64,000 bases of DNA, taken from Natronococcus sp. A-GB7. GTDB taxonomy: Archaea > Halobacteriota > Halobacteria > Halobacteriales > Natrialbaceae. Positions 34,321 through 42,493 of this stretch are shown here, in pieces. The notes beneath the pieces were generated by a model. The model saw only the letters and a program-made list of their open reading frames with translations. It made no database searches and was not told where the DNA came from. Position numbers and translations under genes: made by a program. The stretch lies in assembly GCF_029688865.1 (NCBI RefSeq), contig NZ_JARUKV010000004.1, positions 124,001-188,000 on the forward strand, given 5' to 3'. Every line of letters starts with the position of its first letter. Position 1 is the first letter of the stretch.

Positions 34321-35514
34321 TCAGCCGTCCATCTCGTCGATGTCGTACTCCTCGCCTAGCGCCTCGTGGACCTGCAGGATCGGGTCGTAGGTTGTATAGT
34401 AGTCGACCTCGATGAAGTTGTTGTACTGGAGCTCTTCCTCCATAGCGGTCCCGGAATAATCGTGCTCGAGCAGCGCCTTCGTAATCCCCTCGACGAGGTC
34501 GGGCTCGAGGTTGTAAACGTACGACATCGGGCCCCGGGGCATCACCGGCCCCATGTAGATTACCTTGAAGTTCTCCGGGTCAATCTGGCCCTGTTCGACC
34601 ATGTTCGCGAACGTCGGTCCGCCGCAGGGACCGACTTCGTAGTCGCCCTGTTCGATACCCCTGAGCGACGTGTCGTGGCCGCCCGAGAAGTCGACGTCGT
34701 AGTCCTCTTCGGCGACCAGCCCGGCGTCGTCCTCGATGAACACTCGCGGTTCGAGGTTCCCGGACCCGGAGCCGGGATCGGCGTGGGTGACTTCGATGCC
34801 TTCGAGATCGGCCACCGTGTTGATCTCGTCGTTGTCCCGTCGGGTAACCATCCAGAAGGCGTTCCCGTATTCATCGTCTTCCATGATATGGGCGATCGGG
34901 TGTGCGCCGGCGATGTTGGCCGCATACGGCATCGTTCCGCCACTCACCCGACCGAAGTGCAGTCGCCCCGCACGCATCGCCTCAACCGTCGCCGCGTACG
35001 AGTCGACCGGGACGTAGTTGACCGAGTGCCCCGTGTACTCCTCGATCTGATCCATGAGCGGCTCCATCGCCCGCTCTAACGCCGCGGGGTCCTCGTCCGG
35101 AACGAACGTCATTTCGATCGGATCCGGCGAGATGTACTCGCTTTCGTCGTCCACTTCCCAGAGCTCGTCACCGTACCGGGGTTCGTCCCGCGGATCCTCG
35201 AGCGGTTCCAGAAGGCCCTGCTTGTCCGCCTGGTAGTTGCCCAGCTCGTACATCTCCTCGGCCGGCTGCGGGAACATCTCGACGTACTCGTCGCCGTCGC
35301 CGGGCTCGAGTTCGGAGTCGTACTCCGGGAAGTCGGCATCGTTGGTGCCGGAGCCGGAGTCGTCGTTTCCAGCGTCGTTCGATGCGTCCCCGTTACCGTC
35401 GCCGTCGCCGAGACAGCCAGCCGTCCCCGCGAGTCCGGCACCACCTATCCCGAGAAGATACGTTCGCCGAGTGAAGCCATCTGATTCCCCTTCGACGTTG
35501 TCGGAGGTCATCAC
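34321..35514 (-). CDS. phnD: Phosphonate/phosphite-type ABC transporter substrate-binding lipoprotein PhnD
   Basis: A 397-aa protein. Tat signal FTRRTYLLGIGG and lipobox GTAGC, then an acidic spacer. The PhnD domain starts at PIEMTFVPDEDPAALERAMEPLMDQIEEYTGHSVNYVPVDSYAATVEAMRAGRL (about 132-185). Later DLEGIEVTHADPGSGSGNLEPRVFIED carries the anion-binding Ser/Gly loop. First gene of phnD-phnC-phnE-phnE. No C-P lyase, phosphonatase or phosphite dehydrogenase gene is in the window, so the substrate may be phosphate esters or another oxyanion. ATG 35511 is an equal start candidate. Confidence 0.9.
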   Translation of the reverse strand: MMTSDNVEGESDGFTRRTYLLGIGGAGLAGTAGCLGDGDGNGDASNDAGNDDSGSGTNDADFPEYDSELEPGDGDEYVEMFPQPAEEMYELGNYQADKQGLLEPLEDPRDEPRYGDELWEVDDESEYISPDPIEMTFVPDEDPAALERAMEPLMDQIEEYTGHSVNYVPVDSYAATVEAMRAGRLHFGRVSGGTMPYAANIAGAHPIAHIMEDDEYGNAFWMVTRRDNDEINTVADLEGIEVTHADPGSGSGNLEPRVFIEDDAGLVAEEDYDVDFSGGHDTSLRGIEQGDYEVGPCGGPTFANMVEQGQIDPENFKVIYMGPVMPRGPMSYVYNLEPDLVEGITKALLEHDYSGTAMEEELQYNNFIEVDYYTTYDPILQVHEALGEEYDIDEMDG

Positions 35515-35556
35515 GTGAAGAAAACCGGATATCGTTGTAAAGCGGTTGCTAAGAGT

Positions 35557-35611
35557 GATATATCGATCTCTCGAACGCCGTTTTCGCTTTAGTCGACTAC
35601 GTTCCGGTACG
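35557..35611 (-). promoter_or_regulatory. phnD promoter with putative Pho operator
   Basis: On the minus strand CGTACCGGAACGT (35611 down to 35599) is identical to the right half of the pst palindrome. Over 16 positions (GGTCCGTACCGGAACG against GGTACGTACCGGAACG) only one base differs. A TATA-like element (GATATATCA, about 35556-35564) follows about 35 bp later, and the phnD ATG is at 35514 or 35511. Confidence 0.6.
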
Positions 35612-35755
35612 GACCGCTCGGTATCGGCGCTGGCCGACCTGGAAGGGGCCGCAACACGACACCGAAAGCGGCGAAACCGGCGACCCCAGTTCCGGAAGGC
35701 CGCAACTGGTTACCCGCGCCGTTTAGTAGCCGGCTTCCGTGCTGTACGGTACGCT

Positions 35756-36937
35756 ATGTCAGGACCAGAGGACGGCCGGATCCCGGTGACGATCGTCAGC
35801 GGCTATCTCGGTGCCGGGAAGACGACGCTCGTCAACCATCTGCTCACGAACGAGCAGGGGTACGAGATCGCGGTGATCGTCAACGATATGGGCGAGGTGA
35901 ACATCGATGCGGACCTGATCGCCCGCGAGAACGAAGAGGAGGGGGTGATCGACCTCTCGAACGGCTGTATCTGCTGTCGGCTGCAGGGCGACCTGCTCGA
36001 GGAGGCTCGCCGGCTCGCCGAGAGCCGCGAGTTCGACTACCTGCTGGTCGAATCGTCGGGGATCAGCGAACCGATTCCGGTGGCGCGGGTCTTTCTCGAG
36101 GGCACCGAGGACAGCGAGATCGATCCCACCGAACGGTTCCGGCTGGACACGATGGTCACCGTCCTCGACACCTACGGCTTCTGGAAGGAGTTCGACGCGG
36201 GCGCGACGCTCCCCGAGGGTGCCCAGCCCGACGAGGAGCGGCCGCTGAGCGAGGTGCTCGTCGAGGGAGTTGAGTTCTGTGACGTCCTCCTGTTGAACAA
36301 GACCGACATGGTTCCCGACGACGTCCTCGAGGAGATCGAGACCGTCGTCGACCGACTCCAGCCCAGGGCCGAGCGGCTGCGAACGAGCTACTCCGAGATC
36401 GATCCCGATCTCGTGTTGGGAACGGGAAGCTTCGATTTCACGGAAGCGAAGCGCTCGCAGGGGTGGAAACGCGAGCTGCGCGGCGAAGGTCACGGTCACG
36501 GGGGTCACGAGCACGGAGACGCGAAAGCGGAACACGAACACGAGGACGAGGACGACGGCCACGACCACCACCACGGACCTGGACAGTCCGCCGCCGACCT
36601 CCACGGCGTCTCCTCGTTCGTCTTCCGTGCCGACGACCCCTTCCGACCCGACGAGCTTGGCGCGTGGCTCGAGGAGTGGGACGGCTCGATCGTCCGCGCG
36701 AAGGGTGTCTGTCACGTCGCCGGCCGCGAGGAGGTGATCGGGCTCAGCCAGGCCGGCCCCGCTGTGCAGGCGGGACCGATCGGCGAGTGGCGGCCCGACG
36801 ACGACCGACGGACCCAGCTCGTGTTCATCGGCCGCGAGATGGACGAGGAACGAATTCGGGGGGAGCTCGAGGCGATGCTCGTCGACCCGGACGAGCGGGA
36901 CGGAGCCGAGAGCTGGGCCGACCCGTTCCCGCTTTGA
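35756..36937 (+). CDS. CobW/COG0523 family metal-binding GTPase
   Basis: A 393-aa G3E GTPase. Walker A GYLGAGKT is at 16-23, the metal-binding motif CICC at 71-74, and ESSGISEP (about 101) and LLNKTDMV (NKxD, about 181-188) complete the GTP site. A His-rich loop (about 243-275: GHGHGGHEHG...GHDHHHG) separates it from the C-terminal CobW_C domain. Start is ATG 35756, since the upstream frame is Arg-rich and non-conserved. The His-rich loop suggests a zinc (or cobalt) chaperone. The stop codon touches the end of a TnpB element. Confidence 0.9.
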   Translation: MSGPEDGRIPVTIVSGYLGAGKTTLVNHLLTNEQGYEIAVIVNDMGEVNIDADLIARENEEEGVIDLSNGCICCRLQGDLLEEARRLAESREFDYLLVESSGISEPIPVARVFLEGTEDSEIDPTERFRLDTMVTVLDTYGFWKEFDAGATLPEGAQPDEERPLSEVLVEGVEFCDVLLLNKTDMVPDDVLEEIETVVDRLQPRAERLRTSYSEIDPDLVLGTGSFDFTEAKRSQGWKRELRGEGHGHGGHEHGDAKAEHEHEDEDDGHDHHHGPGQSAADLHGVSSFVFRADDPFRPDELGAWLEEWDGSIVRAKGVCHVAGREEVIGLSQAGPAVQAGPIGEWRPDDDRRTQLVFIGREMDEERIRGELEAMLVDPDERDGAESWADPFPL

Positions 36938-37060
36938 CATCCTCCACCTGCCTGAAGGCAGGGTAATCCCCGACATGGGGAATCCAGCCTGCTACTGGAG
37001 AGGTTTCAGCTCCACTCCGTGAGCGTCGTCTGTGCGGGCTTCGCACTCATCTCGCGGTGA
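36938..37060 (-). ncRNA. Putative TnpB-associated reRNA/omega RNA region
   Basis: The last part of tnpB plus about 70 nt of 3' flank holds two strong hairpins and ends at the element boundary. Overlapping sense RNAs are known for haloarchaeal IS1341 tnpB genes, and TnpB guide RNAs end at the element's right end with the guide read from flanking DNA. Here the guide would come from the end of the cobW-family gene. Inferred, not shown by sequence alone. Confidence 0.45.
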
Positions 37061-38235
37061 GCTGTGGCACTGTCAAGGGAGCTCCCATCCCGAGGCGAGT
37101 CATCGCGTTCCGGTTTCCAAGGAACGCTCTCTCCCCACGGGTCAACGCGATCAGCGATATTTGCTGCTGCGTTGATATCCGCCTGATACTCCGTAACCCA
37201 ACACTCCGGATTCGTACAGTTGAATTCGGCTTGCGAACCACGACGGCCGATATGTCTGCAGGCGTGGCATGTTTGAGACGTGTAGCGCGGATTCACGAAC
37301 TCGACCGGGATACCGGCTTCTAGAGCCTTGTCCTCAATTCGGCCGGTGAGTCGAGCGAACGCCCACGAGTGTAAGCGCCGATTCATATACTTCCCGTAGT
37401 CCAAGTTCTCACGGATGTACGACAGGTCCTCAAGTACGATCACAGGGTCCTCGAAGGACTCGGCGTACTCGACGGCTTCGCAAGATCCTTTCTCGACGAT
37501 ATCTGTCAAAGCGTTCTGGAAGTGGTCGAAGCGTTCGTCCACACGCCACTCAGCGACGTCACGTTCTTGCAGTCGTTTGAGTGTCGTGTACATCTCCTTG
37601 CGGAGTGCTCGAGCGTGACCGCCGTCGTAGATGTACGGTTTGGTCGGAGCGTCGTTCTGACAGGCACAGCCCGTCAGAAGCTTGGATTCTCCGATATCGA
37701 ACCCAATTCTAGTCGGGTCGTCCGGTGTGTCTGGCTCGGTTACCTCGTACTCGACGGTGACGTGCAGCACCCAATTCGTACGGTGCTGTTGGAGTCGGAA
37801 CTCGCAGATCGACACGTCCCTGTCAAGGAGGTCGAACCAGAGCGATTCCTGTTCGGGGTTAATCCGAAGTGGAATCCAGAAGGCGTTGCCACGTCCGGCC
37901 TGTGGAACACGCCAGCAGAACTCGTGTTCTCTCTTGTCGGAGTGGTCGAGAGTGAATCCACGATTCGTAAACCGAACCGGATGGTCGTCCTCGATCTCCG
38001 ACGCATCATACGTGTTGAAGAGTTGCGGAACGTAGTTTTTGAGCGCGTCTTTGGCGTAAGACGTGAGCGTGTACGGCGTGACGACGTCGTTGACCGCCGA
38101 CTGTGTATCTGCGCCACTCTCGAAGGCGTTTTTGAGGGCACGGCGGTAGGTCGCCACGGTACGCTCGAGCTGTTGCTTTTTGCCCGTTGTGGGTGGAACG
38201 AGGGTGGCCTCGAGCGTTTTCGTGGCAGTCGTCAT
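37006..38235 (-). CDS. tnpB: TnpB RNA-guided nuclease (IS1341-type)
   Basis: A 409-aa TnpB with an N-terminal helix-turn-helix/OrfB domain. The RuvC-like catalytic residues are all present: D180 in IGFDIGESK, E269 in VLEDLSYIRENL, D353 in QADINAAANIA. The zinc ribbon is intact (C323, C326, C340, C345; CHAC...CTNPEC). No frameshift or stop, so the protein should be active. TnpB proteins are transposon-encoded RNA-guided DNA endonucleases and ancestors of Cas12. Start ATG 38235; ten extra in-frame codons exist upstream. Confidence 0.93.
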   Translation of the reverse strand: MTTATKTLEATLVPPTTGKKQQLERTVATYRRALKNAFESGADTQSAVNDVVTPYTLTSYAKDALKNYVPQLFNTYDASEIEDDHPVRFTNRGFTLDHSDKREHEFCWRVPQAGRGNAFWIPLRINPEQESLWFDLLDRDVSICEFRLQQHRTNWVLHVTVEYEVTEPDTPDDPTRIGFDIGESKLLTGCACQNDAPTKPYIYDGGHARALRKEMYTTLKRLQERDVAEWRVDERFDHFQNALTDIVEKGSCEAVEYAESFEDPVIVLEDLSYIRENLDYGKYMNRRLHSWAFARLTGRIEDKALEAGIPVEFVNPRYTSQTCHACRHIGRRGSQAEFNCTNPECWVTEYQADINAAANIADRVDPWGESVPWKPERDDSPRDGSSLDSATAHREMSAKPAQTTLTEWS

Positions 38236-38293
38236 CACAATCACGAATACGACACCGTGAATCATAAATGCAACGGAAATGTTACCTATATGT

Positions 38294-38440
38294 GTGCGCT
38301 ATATAAAGATTGAGATCGACGACGAGGAACAGTACGAACGACTAAGCGAAATAAAGGATTCGCACGGTCTGACTTGGAAAGGGATCTTGCTCCGCGGTGC
38401 GAAGGGGTTGGATTCCGACGGGCCATTGGGCGAGAACTGA
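38294..38440 (+). CDS. 48-residue RHH-like protein divergent from tnpB
   Basis: From GTG 38294 the frame reads VRYIKIEIDDEEQYERLSEI and ends with GAKGLDSDGPLGEN. The strand-helix-helix pattern (KIEIDDEEQYERLSEIKD...LTWKGILLRGA) looks like a small ribbon-helix-helix protein. It lies just outside tnpB, in head-to-head orientation. It may belong to the element, or be a resident gene whose 5' end was replaced by the insertion. The promoter would lie in the tnpB 5' flank. Confidence 0.5.
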   Translation: MRYIKIEIDDEEQYERLSEIKDSHGLTWKGILLRGAKGLDSDGPLGEN

Positions 38441-38499
38441 CTAACGGAGTGACGCGCTTCCCCCTGCGCCTAAAGTCGCGGGTATCCGCTCTGTGGTAT

Positions 38500-38685
38500 C
38501 TATGACTCGAGCTCGTCGCTGAGCTCGTCCCAGGACTCGTGGAAGCCGTGTGTCGACTGGGTCGTCGCCGACTCGGGGAGGGCGTTCTGGTAGACGTCGT
38601 CGTACTCGAGCAGCTGGCCCCAGCCGTCGGTAAACGAGTAGTTACAGTACTTGCACACGGAGACGGGTAGTACCGACGCCGACAT
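38500..38685 (-). CDS. 61-residue haloarchaeal protein with one CxxC
   Basis: Begins MSASVLPVSVCKYCNYSFTD; one CxxC pair, aromatic-rich core (CKYCNYSFTDGWGQLLEYDDVYQN), acidic C-terminus. It could bind zinc as a dimer. Unknown function; the conserved look of the first 35 residues and clean start support a real gene. Confidence 0.55.
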   Translation of the reverse strand: MSASVLPVSVCKYCNYSFTDGWGQLLEYDDVYQNALPESATTQSTHGFHESWDELSDELES

Positions 38686-38809
38686 ACGCCTTTCCGTTGT
38701 CGGGGTGAAGACGTATCAACGGTACTGAGACCGGCTCCCGATCCAACAGAGCCATGACGGTGCGTCGTCGAGGACGGGTATCCGACGGCCCGCCGCCGGA
38801 TCACGGACA

Positions 38810-38977
38810 ATGAACACGAAGCGAAACGGCGCCTACGTCGCCAGCACGACCGACGTCGTCGAGCGATCTTGCGACCACTGCGAGTGGCACGCCGTCGACG
38901 ACACCTACCCCGCCCTGATCGAACGATACCAGAATCACCTCCGCGAGGAACATCCGCGAGTCTGGCTCCGACGGTAG
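38810..38977 (+). CDS. C2H2-type zinc-finger microprotein
   Basis: A 55-aa protein from ATG 38810 to TAG 38975. The pattern C-x2-C (CDHC) with H-x4-H (NHLREEH) about 20 residues later is a single zinc-finger. One-domain zinc-finger microproteins are a recognised haloarchaeal group. A T-run (CCCTTTTTCG, near 38996-39004) follows and may terminate it. Confidence 0.7.
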   Translation: MNTKRNGAYVASTTDVVERSCDHCEWHAVDDTYPALIERYQNHLREEHPRVWLRR

Positions 38978-39010
38978 CGCGGCCGAGACCGACGCCCTTT
39001 TTCGACCGAC

Positions 39011-40000
39011 TCAGAAGTCGCCGAGCGAGCGCTGGTTGCGGACCAGCGGGTACGCCTCGTACCCCTCGACGGTCTCGAGGTGCGTCGCGAGCTCCGCGGC
39101 GGAGCCGTGCTGGGTGTAGACCAGGTCGGGGTCGACGCCGCGGACGACGTCGACGAGTTCGGTGAAATCGCAGTGATCGGACAGCGGAAACGTCACGTCG
39201 TAGTCCCCGCGGTACTGGAAGCTGTCGTTGATCGCCCAGCCGGAGAACCCGGCCTTGATCGCGTCGGCGTCGCGGACCAGCGCGTCGACGAAGGAGAGCG
39301 TGCTCGTCTGAGAGGGGAGGATCAACGCGTCGCCCGCGCCGAGTTCCGTCTCGTCGCGGTAGCGCCGTGCGTCGAAGTCGACGTCGTAGTGCTCCTCGGC
39401 GACCGCGTTGATGCGCTCGGTTGCCTGCGTGACGAACAGCCGATCCCGCGAGGATCGATTCACCAAAAGCTGCAGTTCCTGGGCCCGGCCGAGCGTGTAA
39501 CCGAACAGGAGCACCGGACGATCGGCGGCGTCGTCGAGCCAGTCGACGATCTCGGCCTCGACGGTCTCCTGGGGCGGCAGGACGTACCCCGGCTCGCCGT
39601 AGGTCGCCTCGATCACGAGCACGTCGGCGTCGACGGAGTCGGGATCGAATCCCTCGAGGTAGAACCGATTCCGCGTCGAGCAGTCGCCGGTGTAGAGGTA
39701 GGTCGTCCCGTCCGGGTCGGCGATCTCGGTCGCGCGCGAACCGGGGACGTGGCCGGCATTGTGGAGATCGACGGCGGGGTGGGTCGTCCGCTCGAGCGGG
39801 GTGTCCTCGCGCCGAGTTCGCGCGAGCGCCGCGGTCACGTCCGAACAGATCACGGCGCCCGGGTCCTCCCGATAGAGGTGGTCGCCGTGGGCGTGGCTTA
39901 GCACGCGAATCCCGTCGCTCGAGCGCTCGCTGTCGCAGACGACGGTCTCGGCGTTCGTCAGATCGAACCGGATCCCGTCTCCGAGGCGAACTCGACGCAT
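39011..40000 (-). CDS. MBL-fold/beta-CASP ligase-associated nuclease
   Basis: A 329-aa metallo-beta-lactamase/beta-CASP protein. Motifs: VLSHAHGDHLYRED (HxHxDH, about 33-46), HNAGHVPGSRATEI (about 80-93), YTGDCSTRN (about 102-110), VIEATYGE (about 130-137) and FPLSDHCDFTELV (about 271-283). It is shorter than CPSF-73-type proteins and fits the ligase-associated DNA exonuclease group. The ligase gene is 0.7 kb upstream on the same strand, with only two microprotein genes between. Older annotation: mRNA 3'-end processing factor. Confidence 0.85.
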   Translation of the reverse strand: MRRVRLGDGIRFDLTNAETVVCDSERSSDGIRVLSHAHGDHLYREDPGAVICSDVTAALARTRREDTPLERTTHPAVDLHNAGHVPGSRATEIADPDGTTYLYTGDCSTRNRFYLEGFDPDSVDADVLVIEATYGEPGYVLPPQETVEAEIVDWLDDAADRPVLLFGYTLGRAQELQLLVNRSSRDRLFVTQATERINAVAEEHYDVDFDARRYRDETELGAGDALILPSQTSTLSFVDALVRDADAIKAGFSGWAINDSFQYRGDYDVTFPLSDHCDFTELVDVVRGVDPDLVYTQHGSAAELATHLETVEGYEAYPLVRNQRSLGDF

Positions 40001-40197
40001 GTGCTATCCCGCAGTACGGCCGAGACGATGATGGGCGGCGTGCTTGCAGTCGGTCGCGACGTCGATATCGGTGACCTGGCTTCGATCCGCCGACGACTCT
40101 CGGTTACGACGCTCGAAATGACGATCGTCGCGTACTGGCTCGCCGACCCCGGGGCCGTCGTAGCGAGGGGCGCCGAGCGGTGAACGCCAGCCGACGG

Positions 40198-40317
40198 TCA
40201 CCGGTCGACGCCTCCGTAGCCGCGCTCGAAGCCGGATCTGACAAGCGGCGCGAGCAGTCCGGACGCGAGCATCAGACAGAGGCCGACGACGATCAGAACG
40301 ATGCCGAGGGCGGACAT
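40198..40317 (-). CDS. 39-residue single-helix membrane microprotein
   Basis: ATG 40317 to TGA 40198: MSALGIVLIVVGLCLMLASG then LLAPLVRSGFERGYGGVDR. One transmembrane helix. The start overlaps the stop of the preceding 39-residue frame (TGATG). Architecture repeats that seen at 19920..20232. Confidence 0.65.
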   Translation of the reverse strand: MSALGIVLIVVGLCLMLASGLLAPLVRSGFERGYGGVDR

Positions 40318-40436
40318 CAGCGCTCAGCTCCGAACGGATGGTCGTCGTGAACTCGCGTTTCGGCGTCCGCGAGCGGGGGGCGATTCGAGGCCGCGGCGTC
40401 GATACGGTGGGTCGGATCGGGGTCGAGCTCGTTCAT
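40317..40436 (-). CDS. 39-residue hydrophilic microprotein coupled to a membrane microprotein
   Basis: ATG 40436 to TGA 40317: MNELDPDPTHRIDAAASNRP, then PPLADAETRVHDDHPFGAER. No motif. Overlap of its stop with the next ATG argues for co-translation. The remaining gap 40437-40685 up to the ligase gene shows no further gene. Confidence 0.5.
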   Translation of the reverse strand: MNELDPDPTHRIDAAASNRPPLADAETRVHDDHPFGAER

Positions 40437-40685
40437 TTTGAGGTGTGAGATCACAGCGTGGGTGGTCCTTCGGTCGCCGTCGTCGTCGACTCCCGATGGA
40501 GCGTCGCGGACGTAGTCAGCGCGAGCGTTGCCACTCAGCCCGGCGATACAGCGATCCCGAAGTCCGCGTCGGAACCGGTCGTTTGCCGTCGAACTGGGAC
40601 GTCTCGTAGTGACGGGCGACGATCGGATAAACCGTCGCCAACCGTAGTGAAAGTGAAGCGGTCTCGGTCCAAGGGTGACGAGTCG

Positions 40686-42377
40686 CTACTGCGTCTCGAA
40701 CAGCGTCTCGACTCGCTCGAGCGTGTCGACGTCCGACACCGAGAGATCCTCCCGTCGGCGCACGAATCGGGGGAACCGCAGCGCGTAGCCCGAGTCGTAC
40801 GTCGGCGAGGACTGGATCTCCTCGTACTCGACCTCGAGGATGACTTCCGGGCGAACGCTCACGTCGCGACCGTCGGTCTCGGTGACCAGCGGCTCGAGGG
40901 CGTCGGTGAGGGCGGCGAGCTGCTCGTCGGTGTACCCCGTCGCCAGCCGACCGACCTCGCTGAGTTCGTCGCGTTCGGTATCGCGACAGGCGAGGTAGAG
41001 CCGACCGAGTTTGCCCTTCCGGCGTCCCTCGCTGTACTTTCCACGGGTGACGACGACGTCTAAGGGCTCCATCGTCGGTTTGACCTTTAGCATGTAGCCG
41101 ACGCGCCGGCCCGGCTGGTACGGAACCTCGAGGTTCTTGAGCATCAGCCCCTCGTGGCCGGCGGCGAGAGCGTCCGCGTAGAGCTCGCGGGCCGGCTCGG
41201 GATCGGCGGGATCGAAGCGAACGTGCTGTGCCGGTTCGATCGCCCACTCCTCGGGATCGAGGACGGAATCGAGGCGAGCGAGGCGCTCGTCGAGCGAGCG
41301 CTCGAGCAGCGACTCCCCCTCGATCGAGAGCAGGTCGAAGGGGTAGACGATAACCGGCGTCTCCTCGGCTGCCGCCTCGATATCGTGTTCGCGTGTGATC
41401 CGGGTCGAGAGCTCCTGAAACGGCGTCAGCGCTCCAGAGTCTGGATCGTAGCCGACGATCTCGCCCTCGAGCACGCAGCTGTCGGTCGCGACGCGCGTGC
41501 GGACGCTCTCGACGACGTCGGGAAACTGTGCGGTGATCTCCTCGAGACGGCGGGTAAAGGCCCGCACCTCGTCGCCGTCCTTGTGGAGCTGGATCCTGAC
41601 GCCGTCGTACTTGTACTCGGCCAGCAGCGGCCCGTCGCTCGTCGCGACCGCGTCGATCCCGTCCTCGACGCTGTCGGCCGAATCGGCGAGCATCACCTGC
41701 AGCGGCCGGAACAGGTCGATCTCGAGGTCACGGAGGCCGTCGACGCCCGACTCGCGGGCCGTTCGGGCGACCAGCGGGTAGTCGTTCGTGAGCTGATAGG
41801 CGTACTCGACGGCGTCGGTCGCCTCGTCGCTCCCGTCGAGTTCGGCCCGAGCGACCGCGTCCCGGATCGTTCCCTCCCCGATCCCGATCCGGAGATGGCC
41901 CAGGACGGTGCGAACGACGTAGCGCGCCTCCTCGGGGTCCGCGTTCGAGAGCAGCTTCGCGACGGCGTCGATACGGCGCTGCTGGCTGCCCTCTCCCTCG
42001 TACTCGAGGAGGTCCCGAAGCGTCTCGAAGACCGATTTGACGGTCAGCTCGGTCGAAAACAGCGTCTGCTGGGTCTGGTTTGCGACGGCCTCGGTCGCGG
42101 CGGTGCCGAGGTCGCCGGTCTCGCGCCAGGTCGTTCGGATCTCGGATTCGGCGACGCCAGTTGCCTTGTGGATCGCCGCCAGGGTGAGACTCGAGGAGAT
42201 ACCCAGATCGCCCTGCTCGTACGCCGGCGTTACCTCCCCGCGAAACAGTGGCAGAAGCATCTCGAGGTCGTCGGTCGTCGCGTCCGCAAGCGTTTCGGCG
42301 ACGATCGCGGTCTTCTCGTCGGTCGACGCCGTCGCGTCGATCCGGCGGTACTGCTCGACGAGGGCGGCGTACTTCAT
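40686..42377 (-). CDS. lig: ATP-dependent DNA ligase
   Basis: A 563-aa replicative-type archaeal ligase. N-terminal DNA-binding domain is about 1-210. Motif I LAEYKYDGVRIQLH has the adenylated Lys (about 253). Then RLEEIT, VLEGEIVGYD (motif III), YPFDLLSIEGESLL (IIIa/IV), HEGLMLKN (motif IV/V) and GYMLKVKP. The OB domain follows to the C-terminus (VEYEEIQSSPTYDSGYALRFPRFVRRRED, motif VI). Seals Okazaki fragments with ATP. Neighbouring nuclease gene suggests a repair link. Confidence 0.96.
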   Translation of the reverse strand: MKYAALVEQYRRIDATASTDEKTAIVAETLADATTDDLEMLLPLFRGEVTPAYEQGDLGISSSLTLAAIHKATGVAESEIRTTWRETGDLGTAATEAVANQTQQTLFSTELTVKSVFETLRDLLEYEGEGSQQRRIDAVAKLLSNADPEEARYVVRTVLGHLRIGIGEGTIRDAVARAELDGSDEATDAVEYAYQLTNDYPLVARTARESGVDGLRDLEIDLFRPLQVMLADSADSVEDGIDAVATSDGPLLAEYKYDGVRIQLHKDGDEVRAFTRRLEEITAQFPDVVESVRTRVATDSCVLEGEIVGYDPDSGALTPFQELSTRITREHDIEAAAEETPVIVYPFDLLSIEGESLLERSLDERLARLDSVLDPEEWAIEPAQHVRFDPADPEPARELYADALAAGHEGLMLKNLEVPYQPGRRVGYMLKVKPTMEPLDVVVTRGKYSEGRRKGKLGRLYLACRDTERDELSEVGRLATGYTDEQLAALTDALEPLVTETDGRDVSVRPEVILEVEYEEIQSSPTYDSGYALRFPRFVRRREDLSVSDVDTLERVETLFETQ

Positions 42378-42493
42378 GAACGCTCGTGGTAGGGATCGAG
42401 CGCGTAAAACTCCCGAGCAGGCACGAGCACGCGCTCGAGACGGTGCTCTCGGGATCGCAGTGATCGGTCGAAAAGACGTCGAATCGACGGCCG

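Larger units (their letters stand above)
36938..38290 (-). mobile_element. Solitary IS1341/IS605-type TnpB element
   Basis: Contains a full tnpB but no TnpA transposase. The 3' end (right in the sequence of tnpB, left on the map) carries hairpin-forming segments: CCTGCC-TTCA-GGCAGG (36950-36965 region) and TCCCC-GACAT-GGGGA (36968-36982 region). This matches the 3'-end structured RNA of haloarchaeal IS1341 elements, in which a guide RNA overlaps the tnpB end. The outer boundary abuts the cobW stop codon. The left boundary is not clear; 38290 is approximate. Confidence 0.7.

Noticed and set aside
40001-40183. 60-codon open frame on the plus strand
   Set aside because: No recognisable features; it may be chance in GC-rich DNA, and microprotein genes on the other strand begin right after.
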